A stretch of DNA of 64,000 bases, from contig NZ_FOMJ01000009.1 of assembly GCF_900112605.1 (NCBI RefSeq), positions 50,241 through 114,240 of the forward strand, read 5' to 3'. Below the pieces are notes generated by a model. The model saw nothing but the letters and a program-made list of their open reading frames with translations, was not told where the DNA came from and did no database searches. The number at the start of each line of letters is the position of its first letter. Position 1 is the stretch's first letter. Source of the stretch: Thiohalospira halophila DSM 15071. Lineage in GTDB: Bacteria; Pseudomonadota; Gammaproteobacteria; Thiohalospirales; Thiohalospiraceae. Made by a program: the position numbers and the translations under genes. Positions 1-8,579 of this stretch are shown here, in pieces.

Positions 1-111
1 GCCGGCCAGGAGCAGGGCGGCCCCCGGCAGTGCCAGCCGACGGGCCCGCACGCACCAGGTCAGTGCATAACGGGCGGTGGTGGCACATACTCGGTGCACG
101 GCCACGCCCAT
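1..111 (-). CDS. N-terminus of an unknown membrane-like protein, cut by the window edge (tentative)
   Basis: A minus-strand frame opens with ATG at 111 and stays open to the window edge, giving 37 residues. It starts MGVAVHRVCATTARYALTW and becomes hydrophobic (LALPGAALLLAG), as in a signal anchor or first membrane helix. No family is recognisable from so short a piece and there is no strong ribosome binding site. A GTG just upstream is an alternative start. It would be divergent from the sensor gene at 256. Chance open frames are common at this GC content, so confidence is low. Confidence 0.3.
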   Translation of the reverse strand, partial: MGVAVHRVCATTARYALTWCVRARRLALPGAALLLAG

Positions 112-150
112 CACGTCGCCCCCGGCCCCGCAGAGTGGCCCGGAGGATGC

Positions 151-166
151 TGGCACGACACCTGCA
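151..166 (+). promoter_or_regulatory. Candidate sigma-54 (RpoN) -24/-12 promoter
   Basis: The sequence TGGCACGACACCTGCA matches the sigma-54 consensus TGGCAC-N5-TTGC with one mismatch. The GG (152-153) and GC (164-165) doublets have the required 10-bp spacing. Transcription would start near 177, 79 bp before the sensor gene. No upstream activator site was identified. The match is seen in the sequence; use as a promoter is inference. Confidence 0.4.
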
Positions 167-176
167 CGGGAGTGAG

Positions 177-244
177 TGCGGACGGATTCCGCCATCTCTC
201 ATCTCCTGCAGTCTTTCGGGGTGCTTCGGCACCCCGCTCTTTTT
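177..244 (+). ncRNA. Candidate short transcript or attenuated leader upstream of the PDC sensor gene
   Basis: From the predicted RpoN start (about 177) the sequence folds into a small hairpin (GCGGA 178-182 with TCCGC 188-192), then a C/U-rich linker, then a terminator hairpin with a TTCG loop and a T tract. That gives either a free RNA of about 68 nt or a leader that attenuates the gene starting at 256. Which of the two cannot be told from sequence. Confidence 0.3.
217..244 (+). terminator. Rho-independent terminator
   Basis: An 8-bp stem (CGGGGTGC 217-224 with GCACCCCG 229-236) closes a TTCG tetraloop and is followed by CTCTTTTT. It lies only 11 bp upstream of the next start codon, so it ends an upstream transcript or attenuates the sensor gene. 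Confidence 0.7.
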
Positions 245-255
245 CGGGAGCTACC

Positions 256-1227
256 ATGAGTACCCTCAGCTACATCGCCCTGATGGAACGCTTCCAGGAA
301 CACCGCGCCACGGTCCGCGACCTCCTGACCTCCATCATAACCGGCCTCTCCGATGCGCGCCTGCTGGAGGATGCCAGCATCCGCCGGCGGGCGCTGCACG
401 ATATCCGGCAACACTACCCCTTCGTGAAACTCCTTTACACCCTCGATACGGAGGGACGGCAGACCAGCGACAACGAGGTCGAGGAGCGCACCGGGGACGA
501 GGAGCAGGCCCGCGGTCGGGACCGCAGCCATCGCCCCTACTTCACCGCTGCCCGGGAGTCCGGGGGCCCCGCGATCACCGATCCCTATCTCTCCAGCGCC
601 GACCACCACCTCTGCCTGAGCGCGGCCACGCCGGTCTACACCGAGGAGGGACAACCCGCCGGCTACGTGGTCATCGACTGCGACCTGGCGGAGATGGTCG
701 CCTTCCTCATGGGCGACGGGGGCCGGCGGCGCTTCCAGCCGCTGTTCAAGGGGATCTACGGGCTCATCGTCGGCGGGCTGATGGCGGTGGTGGCCGCCCT
801 GCTGGTCGCCGCCGGCCTGGAGGTGGCCGCCATGGTCCAGAACGGGAGCGAGGCCGGCATCGACCGCCACCTGCGCCCCTTCACCGCCATCATCTTCCTG
901 ACCCTGGCGCTGGCGGTCTTCGACCTGGGCAAGACCATCCTCGAGGAGGAGGTCCTGATGCACAAGGACATCTTCCGCCACTCCTCCACCCGGCGAACCA
1001 TCACCCGCTTCGTCGCCGCCATCCTCATCGCCGTCTCCATCGAGGCGCTGCTGATGATGTTCAAGGCGGCCCTGGGAGATGGCAGCGGGATCATGGGGGC
1101 GGTCTGGATGATGTTCACCGCGGTGGGGCTGCTGGTCGGACTCGGGATCTACGTCTACCTGGGTGCCCGGGCGGAGACCATCCTCCTGCGCACCGCCCGC
1201 CAGGGCCGGCGGGAAGGCGCGGAGTAG
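256..1227 (+). CDS. Membrane protein with PDC/Cache-like sensor domain
   Basis: The 323-residue protein has an N-terminal soluble part (about 1-155) resembling a PDC/Cache ligand-binding domain: a helix, then strand patterns such as KLLYTLDTEG and AGYVVIDCD. Four membrane helices follow at about 167-192, 207-226, 250-269 and 279-303. There is no kinase, cyclase or methyl-accepting domain, so any signal output is unknown. The start at 256 was chosen because upstream in-frame codons overlap the terminator hairpin. The preceding sequence carries an RpoN-like promoter. Similar proteins are annotated as PDC sensor domain proteins or general glycosylation pathway protein; the latter name is not supported by anything seen here. 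Confidence 0.7.
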   Translation: MSTLSYIALMERFQEHRATVRDLLTSIITGLSDARLLEDASIRRRALHDIRQHYPFVKLLYTLDTEGRQTSDNEVEERTGDEEQARGRDRSHRPYFTAARESGGPAITDPYLSSADHHLCLSAATPVYTEEGQPAGYVVIDCDLAEMVAFLMGDGGRRRFQPLFKGIYGLIVGGLMAVVAALLVAAGLEVAAMVQNGSEAGIDRHLRPFTAIIFLTLALAVFDLGKTILEEEVLMHKDIFRHSSTRRTITRFVAAILIAVSIEALLMMFKAALGDGSGIMGAVWMMFTAVGLLVGLGIYVYLGARAETILLRTARQGRREGAE

Positions 1228-1231
1228 GCGT

Positions 1232-1549
1232 TCACCCCTGGGCGGCGTGGAGCACGGCGACGCCGCCCACCACCAGGAAGATCCCCAGGAGCTTGAGGCC
1301 GGTCATCGCCTCGCCGAAGGCGGCCACCCCGATGAGGGCGATGAGCACCGTCCCCGCCCCGGCCCAGACGGCGTAGGCGATGCCCACCTCGATGTGGCGC
1401 AGCGCAAAGGTCAGCAGCACGAAGGAGGCGCCGTAGAAGACGAAGATGAGGACCGAGGGCACGGGGCGGGTAAATCCCTCGGCCAGTTTCATGCTGGTGG
1501 TACCGGCCACCTCCAGGAGGATGGCGGCGGCGAGCAGGAACCAGCCCAT
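1232..1549 (-). CDS. Small multidrug resistance (SMR) family exporter
   Basis: This 105-residue protein has four hydrophobic helices and the SMR hallmarks. The membrane glutamate at position 13 (LLEVAGTTSMKL) binds substrate and protons, and the YAVWAGAG motif begins helix 3. SMR proteins act as inner-membrane dimers exporting quaternary ammonium compounds or guanidinium. The length is typical. The ribosome site GGAGG lies just before the start. It converges with the upstream sensor gene, leaving 4 bp between the two stops. Substrate subtype (EmrE-like or Gdx/SugE-like) cannot be settled by reading. Confidence 0.88.
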   Translation of the reverse strand: MGWFLLAAAILLEVAGTTSMKLAEGFTRPVPSVLIFVFYGASFVLLTFALRHIEVGIAYAVWAGAGTVLIALIGVAAFGEAMTGLKLLGIFLVVGGVAVLHAAQG

Positions 1550-1602
1550 GGGGGCCTCCGGGGTGCCGAAACGAACCCCATGGTAGCAGCGACTTGCCGG
1601 GG

Positions 1603-2487
1603 TCAGGACTCGGCGGCCATGGCCGCCAGGCTGGCGAGGATACCCTCGATGTAGTCCGGGTAGTTCAGCTCCACCGCCAGTTCCTGCCGCAATCGGGTAG
1701 TGTCCAGCCGCCGGGACTCCAGCAGGAAGTCCAGCATCCCGCGGGAGATCCGCCGATGGGCCTCGGCCAGTCCCACTCGGGGTGGCCGGGGCAGGCCGGC
1801 GGCGTCGGCCACGGCATCGAAGTACTCCGCCATGGGGCAGGGCACCCCGTCGGCCACATTGTAGACCCCCGGCGGGGCCCCGACCTCGCCGGCGCGGGCA
1901 CAGGTGGCAGCGAGATCCTCGGCGTGGATCCGATTGGTCACCCCGCTGTCGGCCGGCTCGAGGATGGGCTCACCGCGCTGCAGCCGCTCCAGCGGCAGCC
2001 GATCGGGGCCGTAGATCCCGGAAACGCGGAGGATAATGGTCTCCACGCCGCGTTCCCCGGCCCAGTCGGTAAGCGCCCGCTCCGCGTCCAAGCGGCGGTG
2101 GCCGCGATCACTGGTCGGTCGCAACGGCGCGGTCTCGTCCACCCACTCGCCACCGCGATCGCCGTAGACCCCCGAGGTGGAGATGAGGACCACCCGCGCC
2201 GGCTCCTCCCCTGGGGCGATGGCGGCCAGGTAGTCGCGCAGGCGCGGATCCTGCCGGCCCCGGGGCGGCGGCGGGGCGAACCAGTAGAGGGTGCCACCGG
2301 GCTCCGGGCGCTGGGCATCACCACCGCGATCCAGGTCGGCGGCCACGGCGCGGCACCCATCGGCCGTGGCGGCCGCCGCGCTGGCCTCGGAGCGGACCAG
2401 GCCGACCACCTCGTCACCGCGCTCAACCAGCCGCCGCCCGGTGCGGCGCCCGATGTCGCCACAGCCGACGATGAGCACACTCGCCAT
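1603..2487 (-). CDS. NAD(P)-dependent epimerase/dehydratase-like SDR protein (YeeZ-like)
   Basis: The 294-residue protein begins with a Rossmann dinucleotide-binding motif (VLIVGCGDIGRRTG, residues 4-17). It continues as an extended short-chain dehydrogenase fold with the segment LISTSGVYGD around residues 95-105 and RVSGIYGP further on. The fold is that of nucleotide-sugar epimerases, but the compact size and GCGDIG motif resemble the YeeZ group, whose reaction is unknown. GAGAGGAAAAGG precedes the ATG. It is divergent from the flavo-iron-sulfur reductase gene at 2574. Confidence 0.75.
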   Translation of the reverse strand: MASVLIVGCGDIGRRTGRRLVERGDEVVGLVRSEASAAAATADGCRAVAADLDRGGDAQRPEPGGTLYWFAPPPPRGRQDPRLRDYLAAIAPGEEPARVVLISTSGVYGDRGGEWVDETAPLRPTSDRGHRRLDAERALTDWAGERGVETIILRVSGIYGPDRLPLERLQRGEPILEPADSGVTNRIHAEDLAATCARAGEVGAPPGVYNVADGVPCPMAEYFDAVADAAGLPRPPRVGLAEAHRRISRGMLDFLLESRRLDTTRLRQELAVELNYPDYIEGILASLAAMAAES

Positions 2488-2573
2488 GCCTTTTCCTCTC
2501 CCGCGCGGCTACCCGATAATGGCTCCCAGTTGAATTAGTCTAGTAGAGTCAGCCCCTGCGTCGAGGAGCCCCC

Positions 2574-3584
2574 ATGTCCCATCAGGTCCGAGTGGAACCC
2601 AGCGGCCACACCTTCGAGGTGGCCACCAACGAGACGGTGCTCAATGCCGCCCTGCGCCACGGTCTCGCGCTACCCTACAGCTGCCGCAACGGCACCTGCG
2701 GCACCTGCAAGGGGCGGCTGCTGGAGGGGGAGGTGGCCTACGCCGGCCAGCCGCCGGCGCTCACCGACGAGGATGAGGCCAACGGCCTGGCGCTCTTCTG
2801 CCAGGCCGAGGCCATCAGCGACCTCACCATCGAGGTTCGCGAGGTGGGGGCGCTCACCGAGATCCCGGTGCGTACCATGCCGGCCCGGATCCAGCAGATG
2901 GAGCGGCTGGCCGACGACGTCATCCGCCTGGGCCTGAAGGTGCCGCAGAACGAGCGGCTCCAGTTCCTCGCCGGCCAGTACGTCGATCTCCTCCTGCGCG
3001 ATGGCCGCCGGCGCAGCTACTCCCTGGCCAATCCGCCCCACGACGACGCCCTGCTGGAATTCCACGTCCGCCACATGCCGGGCGGGCGCTTCACCGACGC
3101 CCTGTTCAACGGCGACTACAAGGAGAAGGACATCCTCCGGCTGGAGGGCCCGCTGGGGAGCTTCTTCTGGCGGGAGGAGTCGGAGGGACCGGCGATCCTG
3201 GTGGCCGGCGGCACCGGCTTCGCCCCCATCAAGGCCATCGTGGAGCACGCCCTGGCCGAGGAGACCGAGCGCCCGCTGCACGTCTACTGGGGGGTCCGCG
3301 CCCTGCGGGACCTCTACCTGGGCACCCTGGCGGAGCAGTGGGCCACCGAACACGCCAACGTCACCTTCACCCCGGTCTTCTCGCAGCCCGAGGGCGACAG
3401 CGGTGGCGCGCGCACCGGCTACGTCCACGAGGCGGTCCTGGCCGACTTCCCGGACCTGTCCGGTTTCGAGGTCTACGCCAGCGGGCCGCCGGCCATGGTG
3501 GAGGCGCTACGGGAGAGCCTGCCCGGGCAGGGGCTGGACCCGGAGCGGCTCTACGCCGACGCCTTCGAACCGGCGGGGGACTGA
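2574..3584 (+). CDS. 2Fe-2S/FAD/NAD(P)H oxidoreductase, CDP-6-deoxy-delta-3,4-glucoseen reductase-like
   Basis: The 336-residue protein is modular. A plant-type ferredoxin domain holds cysteines C37, C42, C45 and C76. A ferredoxin-reductase FAD domain follows (RSYSLANPP near residue 143), then an NAD(P) domain (VAGGTGFAPIKA near 210-222). Such proteins pass electrons from NAD(P)H through FAD to an iron-sulfur cluster and on to a partner oxygenase or reductase. The annotated name comes from AscD/E3, but no deoxysugar cluster is nearby, so the partner is unknown. GAGGAG precedes the ATG. Its last 34 bp overlap the end of hemY on the opposite strand. Confidence 0.82.
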   Translation: MSHQVRVEPSGHTFEVATNETVLNAALRHGLALPYSCRNGTCGTCKGRLLEGEVAYAGQPPALTDEDEANGLALFCQAEAISDLTIEVREVGALTEIPVRTMPARIQQMERLADDVIRLGLKVPQNERLQFLAGQYVDLLLRDGRRRSYSLANPPHDDALLEFHVRHMPGGRFTDALFNGDYKEKDILRLEGPLGSFFWREESEGPAILVAGGTGFAPIKAIVEHALAEETERPLHVYWGVRALRDLYLGTLAEQWATEHANVTFTPVFSQPEGDSGGARTGYVHEAVLADFPDLSGFEVYASGPPAMVEALRESLPGQGLDPERLYADAFEPAGD

Positions 3585-4786
3585 GCCGCCAGGTCGTCAC
3601 TGCCGGTGGCCAGGGCGGCCTCGACCCCGCGCCGCCAGTGCTTGATGGCCGCCTCGTTCTCACCCAGGCGCTCCAGGAGAACAGCGAGCTCGCGGTGGGT
3701 CTCCACCCGGGACTCTGTGTCGAGGCTCGTCTCCAGGTAGTGGCGCGCCTTGCCCCAGAGCTCCCGGCGGAAGGAGAGCCGGCCCAGGGTCAGCAGCAGG
3801 TCCGCCTCGCCCTCGTGGCCGCGCAGCCACTTCTCCGCCACCGAGAGCTGGTGCGCCGGGTCGGCGCCGTGGACCAGGCCGTAGAGCCGCACCACCGCCG
3901 GGTCCCAGTGGTGCTTGAGCCAGCGCCGCAGGACCACCTCGGCGTCACCACCGCCGCCCAGGCGGTGGAGGGCGGCGGCATAGCGCCCCACCAGCGCCGC
4001 CTCGCTGCGCCGCTGGCGCGGGATGGCATCCCAGACGTCCAGTAGCTCCTCGCGACGCCCCCCGGCCTCCGCCCTCTCCAGGCGGTGGGCCCAGGTGGTC
4101 CGCTCCAGCTCCACCAGCTCCTCGTTACCCAGCGCCTGGCGCTTGCGCAGCTCCGGCAGCAGGTCCGCCAGCTCCGTCCAGGCCCCCTGGGCCCGGTAGA
4201 GGCGGGCCAGGAGGGCGAGGACGTAGCGGTGGCGCGGGGCGATGGAGCGCAGATGGAGCAGGGAGGCCAGGGACTCCTCGTACTGGCGGTGGGCGAGCTG
4301 CAGCTCGGCCCGGGTGAGCAGCACCGCCAGGTCGGCATCGGGCTCGCTGCGGTGGGCGCGGTTGAGGTAGTCGTCCCGCCGCTCGTGGGCGTGCTGGCGC
4401 TGAGCAGCCCGGGCGGCCCCGATATAGGCAGGCAGGGAGTGGCTCCCGCGCCGGGCGGCCCGCTCCAGGTGCCGCTCGGCGGCCGGCCAGCGCCCCTCGG
4501 CGAACTCGATCTCCCCGCGCCGGAGCAGCCCCATGCCGCGCAGGGTCCGGCGGCGGCGGCGCCAGTGGCGCAGCGTGCCGGGGGCATCCAGGAGGTTGGC
4601 CGCCAGCCGCACCAGGGAGTAACCGACGATGAAGGCGAACAGCGCCGCCACCACCGCCACCGTGAGCGACATCTCCACGCTCCACGGCCCCCGGGCCAGG
4701 AGGAGATAGCCGGGATCGCGGTGGGCCCAGATCGCCACCGCCGTGGCGCCGGCGATGACCAGCAAAAGCAGCAGGAGGCGCCTCAT
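3551..4786 (-). CDS. hemY: HemY-type inner-membrane TPR protein
   Basis: The 411-residue protein starts with two hydrophobic helices (about 2-18 and 38-63) followed by a soluble helical region rich in paired helices typical of tetratricopeptide repeats. This is the arrangement of proteobacterial HemY_N proteins. It is not protoporphyrinogen oxidase, which shares the symbol in Gram-positives. It is thought to organise late haem synthesis at the membrane; the precise role is unsettled. Its ATG overlaps the hemX stop in an ATGA junction, so the two are translationally coupled. It is last in the hemC-hemD-hemX-hemY operon. Confidence 0.85.
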   Translation of the reverse strand: MRRLLLLLLVIAGATAVAIWAHRDPGYLLLARGPWSVEMSLTVAVVAALFAFIVGYSLVRLAANLLDAPGTLRHWRRRRRTLRGMGLLRRGEIEFAEGRWPAAERHLERAARRGSHSLPAYIGAARAAQRQHAHERRDDYLNRAHRSEPDADLAVLLTRAELQLAHRQYEESLASLLHLRSIAPRHRYVLALLARLYRAQGAWTELADLLPELRKRQALGNEELVELERTTWAHRLERAEAGGRREELLDVWDAIPRQRRSEAALVGRYAAALHRLGGGGDAEVVLRRWLKHHWDPAVVRLYGLVHGADPAHQLSVAEKWLRGHEGEADLLLTLGRLSFRRELWGKARHYLETSLDTESRVETHRELAVLLERLGENEAAIKHWRRGVEAALATGSDDLAAQSPAGSKASA

Positions 4787-6186
4787 GGCGCGTCACCCCC
4801 CTGGATCCCGTCCAGAACCTCCAGCGCCCGGCCGGGGTCGGGGCGCTCGTACTCGAGTTCGGCACCCGCCAGCTCCTCCAGGCTCGCCAGGGCCGCCTCG
4901 GTGGCCGCGGCGCTGGTGTCGAAGTAGCGCTCCACCCACATCCGGGCCTGCTCCAGGGTGTCGCGCCAGGTCCCGGTCTCGCCTCGCAGCAGGGCGACCC
5001 GGGCGCTCTCCAGCTGGAGCTGCAGGTTCAGGCGCAGGTTCTCCTCCTGCTCCGGTGCCACCAGGGGGCGGACGTCCTCGTCGTGGCGGCGCACCACCAC
5101 CAGCTCCGAGAGGGCGTCGCCCACGGCCGCCACGGCCCCGCGCCAGCCGGAGACCGGCTCGGTGGGACCGTTGGCCTCCGGCCGGGGTGCGCCGCCAGGG
5201 CGGCGCAGGGGGAGATCGTCCACGGCGGCGCTGACGCCGGTGAGCCGCGCGGCGAGCCCCGGGACGTCCGGCGGCTCCACCGCGGCCACCTCCTGGCGCA
5301 CCGTGGCGATGGCCTCGCGCAGGGGCTGGTAGCGCGCACCGCCCAGGTCGGCCAGGCGCTCGTCGGCGGCGGCCAGGGCGGCATCCACCGCCGGCCAGTC
5401 GGCTGCCAGGGCCGCCCGCTGATCGGCCAGGGTCAGGAGGTGGCGAACGGCGGCGAGCTGCCACTCCTCGCTGCCCCGACCCACCTGCTCGGCCAGGCGC
5501 TCCAGCTCGGTGTTGGTCGCTTCCAGCCCCTCACTGACATCCTCGGCGCGGGCGGCGCTGCCGGCGGCCGCCTCCCGCGCGGAGCGGGCGGTATCGCCCA
5601 CCTCCTCCAGTCGGCCCTGGAGGCGGCGGATGGCGGTCTCGCGGTCGGCCAGGGTCTGCTCCAGCTCGGCCTGCTGCTGCCAGAGCTGCCAGCCGAACCA
5701 GCCGCCGGCCCCGGCGGCACCGGCCACCAGGACCAGGAGGACGACCAGGGCGGCGGTCAGGCCGCGACCGGAGGCCGGACCGGCACTCTCCCCCTCGGCC
5801 GAGGTGGTCGCGCCGCCACCGGAACGACCGGTCGCCTTCGTCGTGGACCCGCCCCGGTTGCCCGCCTTCCGGCCGGTGGACTTCGCGCCACGCCCCCCCT
5901 TGGTGCTGGACGTGCTGCCCCCGCCACTCTTGTCGCCTGCGGCGGCACCGTTGCCTGCAGAGCCCTTGCCCGCCGCACCGGAACCGCCAGCGCCGCGCTT
6001 GCGATTGCCGGACGACTTCTTCTCCTGCCCCTTGGGGGCCGCCTGCTCGGAGGTCGCTTCGGACCCGGAGCTCTCCGCATCCTCACGGGCCGGGGTGGAG
6101 GGCGCCTCCGGAGTCCTCTCTGCCGTCGGCTTGCCGCCGGTATCGCCGGCCTCCGCGCCGCGCCCCTGGGTATCCTCTTCGCTCAT
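4783..6186 (-). CDS. hemX: HemX-like membrane protein (uroporphyrinogen-III C-methyltransferase-like)
   Basis: The 467-residue protein has a long low-complexity N-terminus (about 1-125) rich in Ser, Gly, Lys, Thr and Ala, one membrane helix at about 143-168, a coiled-coil stretch (about 172-240), and a helical C-terminal HemX domain. Although often annotated as a methyltransferase, no SAM-binding methylase domain is visible, as is usual for HemX. It probably acts with HemY as a membrane scaffold for haem synthesis. It overlaps hemD by 4 bp (ATGA) and hemY by 4 bp, supporting one polycistronic unit. Confidence 0.85.
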   Translation of the reverse strand: MSEEDTQGRGAEAGDTGGKPTAERTPEAPSTPAREDAESSGSEATSEQAAPKGQEKKSSGNRKRGAGGSGAAGKGSAGNGAAAGDKSGGGSTSSTKGGRGAKSTGRKAGNRGGSTTKATGRSGGGATTSAEGESAGPASGRGLTAALVVLLVLVAGAAGAGGWFGWQLWQQQAELEQTLADRETAIRRLQGRLEEVGDTARSAREAAAGSAARAEDVSEGLEATNTELERLAEQVGRGSEEWQLAAVRHLLTLADQRAALAADWPAVDAALAAADERLADLGGARYQPLREAIATVRQEVAAVEPPDVPGLAARLTGVSAAVDDLPLRRPGGAPRPEANGPTEPVSGWRGAVAAVGDALSELVVVRRHDEDVRPLVAPEQEENLRLNLQLQLESARVALLRGETGTWRDTLEQARMWVERYFDTSAAATEAALASLEELAGAELEYERPDPGRALEVLDGIQGGDAP

Positions 6187-6977
6187 GTCGGTACCTCTCC
6201 CGCGCCCTGCCGCCAGCGAATCAGGGCATCCACAATGGCCTCGTCGGCCGCGGCCTCGGCCACTACCGGCTCCACCTTGAAGCCCAGCTCCCGGGCCAGT
6301 TCGCGCTGGTTCTCGCTTACTACCACCAGCGGGGTCTTCTTCAACCAGTACTGGCCGAGTTTCCCGACCATGTCAAAGAGGTTCCGCAGCCCCTCGCCGC
6401 TGGTGATGGTGATGACGTCGATATCCCCGCGCGCCCAGGCGCGCTGGAGAGCGCCCAGGTCCGCCGGGGGCCGGCCCCGGCGGTAGGCCTCGGCGTAGGT
6501 CACCTCGGCCCCGCGCTCGGTGAGGGTGTTGCCCAGGAATTCCCGGCCGCCATCGCCGCGAAAGATCACCACCCGCTTGCCGGCCACATCCTGCATGCCG
6601 GGCTGGGCCAGCAGCGCCTCGCTGTCGAACTTCTGCCTGGGGAAGATATCCGGATCGCGGCCGATGAAGTGGCGCAGCTCCACCGCGGAGCGCCGGCCCA
6701 CGGTGGCCAGCTGCAGGCCCGAGGGGAGCTCCCGCCGGGCCTGGATGAGGTTCATGGCCTTGTTCACCGCATTGGGGCTGATGAATACCGCCAGGTCGAA
6801 GTCGTCCAGGCGGTCGATGATGGCGTTGAGGGGACCGCTGTCCTCGGGATCCAGGATCTCCAGGACGGGGAAGCGCCAGGGATGCCCGCCGGCCTCCTCG
6901 ATCCGCTGGGACAACTCCTCGGCCTGATGGGCCGGGCGCGTGACCATGATGCCCAGGCCCGCGAGTTCGTCAGCCAT
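6183..6977 (-). CDS. hemD: Uroporphyrinogen-III synthase
   Basis: The 264-residue protein has the two-domain HemD layout, beginning [14 protein letters not shown] and containing [15 protein letters not shown] and later [11 protein letters not shown], which are family landmarks despite low overall conservation. It cyclises hydroxymethylbilane with ring-D inversion. The ATG at 6977 was chosen because ATGGCTGA overlaps the hemC stop by 8 bp, giving direct coupling. The frame is open further upstream, but only inside hemC. It is followed by hemX with a 4-bp overlap. Confidence 0.9.
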   Translation of the reverse strand: MADELAGLGIMVTRPAHQAEELSQRIEEAGGHPWRFPVLEILDPEDSGPLNAIIDRLDDFDLAVFISPNAVNKAMNLIQARRELPSGLQLATVGRRSAVELRHFIGRDPDIFPRQKFDSEALLAQPGMQDVAGKRVVIFRGDGGREFLGNTLTERGAEVTYAEAYRRGRPPADLGALQRAWARGDIDVITITSGEGLRNLFDMVGKLGQYWLKKTPLVVVSENQRELARELGFKVEPVVAEAAADEAIVDALIRWRQGAGEVPT

Positions 6978-7899
6978 TACCGTAGACCTCCTTGAGGATC
7001 TCGCCCGCGCCCCGGGCCAGCAGATCGTCCGCCACCCGCACACCGATGGCCTCCGCCTCCGCCACCGGGCCGCGCGCCTCGCTGCGAATGACCTCGCCCC
7101 CCTCGGGGCGGCCCACCAGGGCGCGCAGGTGGATCTCGTCGCCTTCCACCTCGGAATAGCCGCCGATGGGGACCTGGCAGCCGCCCTCCAGCCGGGCATT
7201 CAGCGCCCGCTCGGCGGCGATGCGCGGCCGGGTGGCGGCATCGTCCACCGCCGCCAGCAGTTCGTTGACCCGTTCGTCGTCCACGCGGCACTCCACGCCC
7301 ACCACGCCCTGGCCGATGGCCGGCAGGATCACCTCCGGCTCCAGCGGCGTCCGGATCCGCTCGGCAAAACCGAGCCGCCGCAGACCGGCGCAGGCGAGGA
7401 TGATGGCGTCGTAGTCGCCGGCGTCCAGCTTGGCCAGGCGGGTGTTCACGTTGCCGCGCAGATCCCGGATCTCGAGATCCGGCCGCCGGGCGCGCACCTG
7501 GGCCTGGCGGCGCAGGCTGGAGGTCCCGACCACGGCCCCCTCGGGCAGCTCGTCCAGGTGGTCGTAGTGGTTGCTCACGAAGGCGTCCCGGGGGTCCTCC
7601 CGGGGGCAGATCACCGCCAGATGGAGCCCCTCCGGGAACTCGATGGGGACATCCTTCATGGAGTGGACGGCGATATCCGCGCGCCCCTCCAGCATGCCGT
7701 TCTCCAGCTCCTTCACGAACAGCCCCTTGCCGCCGATCTTGGCCAGCGGCGAGTCCAGGACCCGGTCCCCCTGGGTGGTCATGCGGACCAGCTCCACCTC
7801 CAGCCCGGTATGCAGGGCCTGAAGCCGGTCACGGACGTATTCCGCCTGCCACAGGGCGAGGGGACTCTTGCGGGTGGCGATGCGCAGGGGCTCGGACAT
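6970..7899 (-). CDS. hemC: Porphobilinogen deaminase (hydroxymethylbilane synthase)
   Basis: The 309-residue enzyme polymerises four porphobilinogens. Visible hallmarks are the start [16 protein letters not shown], the catalytic aspartate D83 (VHSMKD), the arginine-rich substrate site ([10 protein letters not shown]), and cysteine 241 ([10 protein letters not shown]), which carries the dipyrromethane cofactor. Length and order match E. coli HemC. It leads the hemCDXY operon and is divergent from the thioredoxin-like gene at 8115 across a 215-bp intergenic region that must hold promoters for both; no clear consensus was picked out there. Confidence 0.95.
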   Translation of the reverse strand: MSEPLRIATRKSPLALWQAEYVRDRLQALHTGLEVELVRMTTQGDRVLDSPLAKIGGKGLFVKELENGMLEGRADIAVHSMKDVPIEFPEGLHLAVICPREDPRDAFVSNHYDHLDELPEGAVVGTSSLRRQAQVRARRPDLEIRDLRGNVNTRLAKLDAGDYDAIILACAGLRRLGFAERIRTPLEPEVILPAIGQGVVGVECRVDDERVNELLAAVDDAATRPRIAAERALNARLEGGCQVPIGGYSEVEGDEIHLRALVGRPEGGEVIRSEARGPVAEAEAIGVRVADDLLARGAGEILKEVYGNG

Positions 7900-8114
7900 G
7901 AAAGGGGCTCGGCTGGCCGGTAGAGGCGTCTATGCTACGTCGGCGCCCGTGTCCCGGGCAATCGCCCGGCACGGCGGGGCGCTACCGATTCGCTCACCGG
8001 AACTCCTCCGAAACTGAGCGGCCAGCGTGAAGGTGAACCCGGGGTGGTCTGTCGTTGTCCATCCCTGCAGGATACAACGTCGGCCCACCGGCGGAACGGA
8101 GGAGTCCAACGACC

Positions 8115-8579
8115 ATGTCAATCATCCGCGCAAAGACCCTGGCCCTGCTGACCACCCTGCTGATGCTCGCCGCCTGGAGCGGCCACGGCGCCGCCGAAGG
8201 ACTCACCGCAGCCGGCGACCTTCGCGACCTGGACCCGGACCAGCCGGTGATCCTCGCCTTTACCGCCGATGACTGCCCCTATTGCGAGTACGTGAAGGAG
8301 AGCCACCTCGTTCCCATGCGCAAGCGTGGGGAGGCCGTGACCATCCGGGAGGTGGACGTCGGCAGCCACCGCAACCTCACCACTTTCGCCGGTGAGACCG
8401 TCAAACAGCGCGACCTCGGCGACGGCTACAGCGTCCGGGTAACCCCCACGCTGGTCTTCCTCACCCCCGAGGGGGACGTGGCTGCCGAGAACCTGGTGGG
8501 CGTGACCTCGCGGGACTACTACGGCCTCTACCTGGAACGCCGGGTAGAATCGGTCCGCGAGGCCATGGCGGGAGAGTAG
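8115..8579 (+). CDS. Secreted thioredoxin-fold protein
   Basis: The 154-residue protein has a signal peptide (about 1-27, MSIIRAKTLALLTTLLMLA then HGAAEG) and a thioredoxin domain with the redox motif C54-P-Y-C57, plus a cis-proline segment VTPTLVFL. Such proteins (SoxW-like or thioredoxin_2 family) act as periplasmic thiol reductants or isomerases. The start at 8115 is supported by GGAGG eleven bases upstream and by the signal peptide beginning there; an in-frame upstream ATG at 8055 lacks both. Its partner is unknown; the dsbD at 41835 could supply electrons (inference). Confidence 0.78.
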   Translation: MSIIRAKTLALLTTLLMLAAWSGHGAAEGLTAAGDLRDLDPDQPVILAFTADDCPYCEYVKESHLVPMRKRGEAVTIREVDVGSHRNLTTFAGETVKQRDLGDGYSVRVTPTLVFLTPEGDVAAENLVGVTSRDYYGLYLERRVESVREAMAGE

